A stretch of DNA of 5,591 nt, taken from positions 1 to 5,591 of the forward strand of contig DAIDTV010000111.1 of NCBI GenBank assembly GCA_027457005.1, given 5' to 3'. The stretch is from Chloroflexota bacterium (GTDB lineage: Bacteria; Chloroflexota; Limnocylindria; Limnocylindrales; CSP1-4). Position numbers and translations under genes: made by a program. Numbering within the stretch: position 1 is the first letter of the stretch; each line of letters opens with the position of its first letter. A model generated the notes under the pieces. It searched no databases and was not told the DNA's origin. It saw only the letters and a list, made by a program, of their open reading frames with translations. Positions 4,837 to 5,591 of the stretch are shown here, in pieces.

Positions 4837-5557
4837 CGCGCAGGTCCGGAGCTACTACACGACGCATCGCCTGGCGGTCCTCTCGACCGTGGTGGTCGCC
4901 ATCGGCGCCTTCATCGCCTACCGCCAGCTGCAGGCCACGCAGGCCACCGCGGCGGTCGCGTCGAGCGCGGCGGCCGCTCCTGCCGACACCAGCGGGGCCG
5001 ACACCAGCGGTGCCTACACCAGCGGTGCGAGCTTCGGCGCCTCCACCTACGGCGCCGGCTCGGCGTCCGGAGCCGCGGCCGCGGAGGCGGGCCAGAGTGC
5101 CGGCGTCGCGCTCGGCGCGGCGGGGCTCCAGGTCGGCTCGGATCTCGGCCAGGCCGCGCTCTCCCTGGGCGGGCAGGTGGTCACCAGCCAGCAGCAGCTC
5201 GCCACGGCGGCCCTCGCCTCGCAGTCCTCCCTCGCGGGCCTGGCGATCGGATCGCAGCAGCAGCTCGCGAACCAGGGGCAGGACGCGCTCGCGGCCGCGC
5301 TCGCGGCGCTCGCCGCGGGCCAGTCGACGAGCTCGAGCGGCGCACCCACGCCGGCCGCGCCGGCGCCAGCGCCGAACTGCTCGCAGGTCAGCGCGCTCCG
5401 CTCGGCGGTCGCGACGATGCAGCACGACGTGGGCGTATACCAGGGCCTCAAGACGCGCACGGCGGCCCAGTCGGCCGCGCTCGCCACCGACCAGGCCACG
5501 CTGGCGCGCGACCAGCAGCTCCTACAGGCGGCGATCGCCGCGAATCCGGGGTGCTAG
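4826..5557 (+). CDS. Membrane-anchored Ala/Gln/Ser-rich helical protein (243 aa)
   Basis: The start is GTG 4826 with GGAGG. Residues 1-15 are polar, and a transmembrane helix spans about 16-32. A low-complexity region follows, with TSGA repeats at 54-68 and a Gly/Ala/Ser stretch to about 100. Residues 100-165 are rich in Gln, Ala and Leu and look like long helices, with SQQQLA occurring twice (121-126 and 143-148). A Pro/Ala hinge (173-184) leads to a predicted coiled coil at about 186-238. Only two Cys are present, Cys185 at the start of the coil and Cys243 as the last residue, so a disulfide is possible. The layout suggests a protein standing out from the viral membrane, such as a stalk, vertex or DNA-delivery component. 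No family is recognised. Confidence 0.8.
   Translation: MAVSAQVRSYYTTHRLAVLSTVVVAIGAFIAYRQLQATQATAAVASSAAAAPADTSGADTSGAYTSGASFGASTYGAGSASGAAAAEAGQSAGVALGAAGLQVGSDLGQAALSLGGQVVTSQQQLATAALASQSSLAGLAIGSQQQLANQGQDALAAALAALAAGQSTSSSGAPTPAAPAPAPNCSQVSALRSAVATMQHDVGVYQGLKTRTAAQSAALATDQATLARDQQLLQAAIAANPGC
4985..5029 (+). repeat. Three tandem 15-bp repeats (DTSGA)
   Basis: Units at 4985-4999, 5000-5014 and 5015-5029 share ACACCAGCGG and encode DTSGA, DTSGA and YTSGA. They form part of the flexible Ser/Gly/Ala stalk after the membrane anchor. Unit number could vary between isolates by slippage. Confidence 0.8.
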
Positions 5558-5559
5558 TG

Positions 5560-5591
5560 ATGACGCAGTCGACGCGGGGCGTGGTCTACAC
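5560..5591 (+). CDS. Start of a further gene, cut by the window edge
   Basis: The junction TAGTGATG offers GTG 5557 (sharing a base with the previous stop) or ATG 5560, in the same frame. The visible start reads MTQSTRGVVY before the sequence ends. Only a weak CGGGG lies upstream. Nothing can be said about function; the packing implies it belongs to the same transcript. Confidence 0.5.
   Translation, partial: MTQSTRGVVY

Noticed and set aside
1..5591. tRNA, rRNA, CRISPR array, insertion sequence, integrase or attachment site
   Set aside because: I saw no cloverleaf-like sequence, regular spaced repeats, transposase or recombinase motifs, or terminal inverted repeats. The window is filled by tightly packed coding sequence.

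Overview
The window is a compact, one-directional block of genes from a tailless, membrane-containing double-jelly-roll (DJR) virus or a related integrated element or plasmid. It resembles tectiviruses (PRD1, realm Varidnaviria). Two hallmark proteins support this. One is a small FtsK/HerA-fold packaging ATPase (853-1557). The other is a 380-residue protein (1802-2944) whose size and motifs fit a PRD1 P3-type DJR major capsid protein. No terminase, portal or tail gene is visible. The DNA is very GC-rich (roughly 70%), GTG starts are common and Shine-Dalgarno sites are of the GGAGG type, which suggests a high-GC bacterial host such as an actinobacterium, a chloroflexotan or a high-GC proteobacterial relative. 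The sequence alone does not name the host.

Layout, all on the + strand. Two unrecognised soluble proteins (17-490, 480-860) overlap each other and lead into the packaging ATPase (853-1557). A one-TM mini-protein (1592-1789), the major capsid protein (1802-2944) and a run of small membrane proteins follow (2957-3157, 3157-3468, 3471-3680, 3683-4006, 4017-4166, 4169-4501). After these come a reading frame that appears to switch frame (4502-4717 into 4714-4836), a membrane-anchored Ala/Gln/Ser-rich helical protein (4826-5557), and the first codons of another gene at the right edge (5560 onward). The order ATPase, small membrane protein, MCP, small membrane proteins is the same as PRD1 IX-XX-III-XXII-XVIII as I remember it. 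It suggests that capsid shell, internal membrane proteins and packaging motor are made together from one polycistronic message.

Genes overlap or are at most about 34 bases apart, with no visible internal promoter or terminator. Three junctions use a fused TAGGAGG, in which the stop codon runs into the next Shine-Dalgarno. Most stops are TAG, which is unexpected at this GC content.

The most surprising signal is a near-perfect bacterial parS centromere site (472-487; one outer mismatch to the 16-bp consensus). It lies on the GTG start codon of the second gene and suggests that the element may recruit the host ParB protein. Other points of note are the apparent frameshift near 4648-4660, a His in place of the usual Walker B Asp in the ATPase, and a 49-residue membrane protein that a length cutoff would miss.
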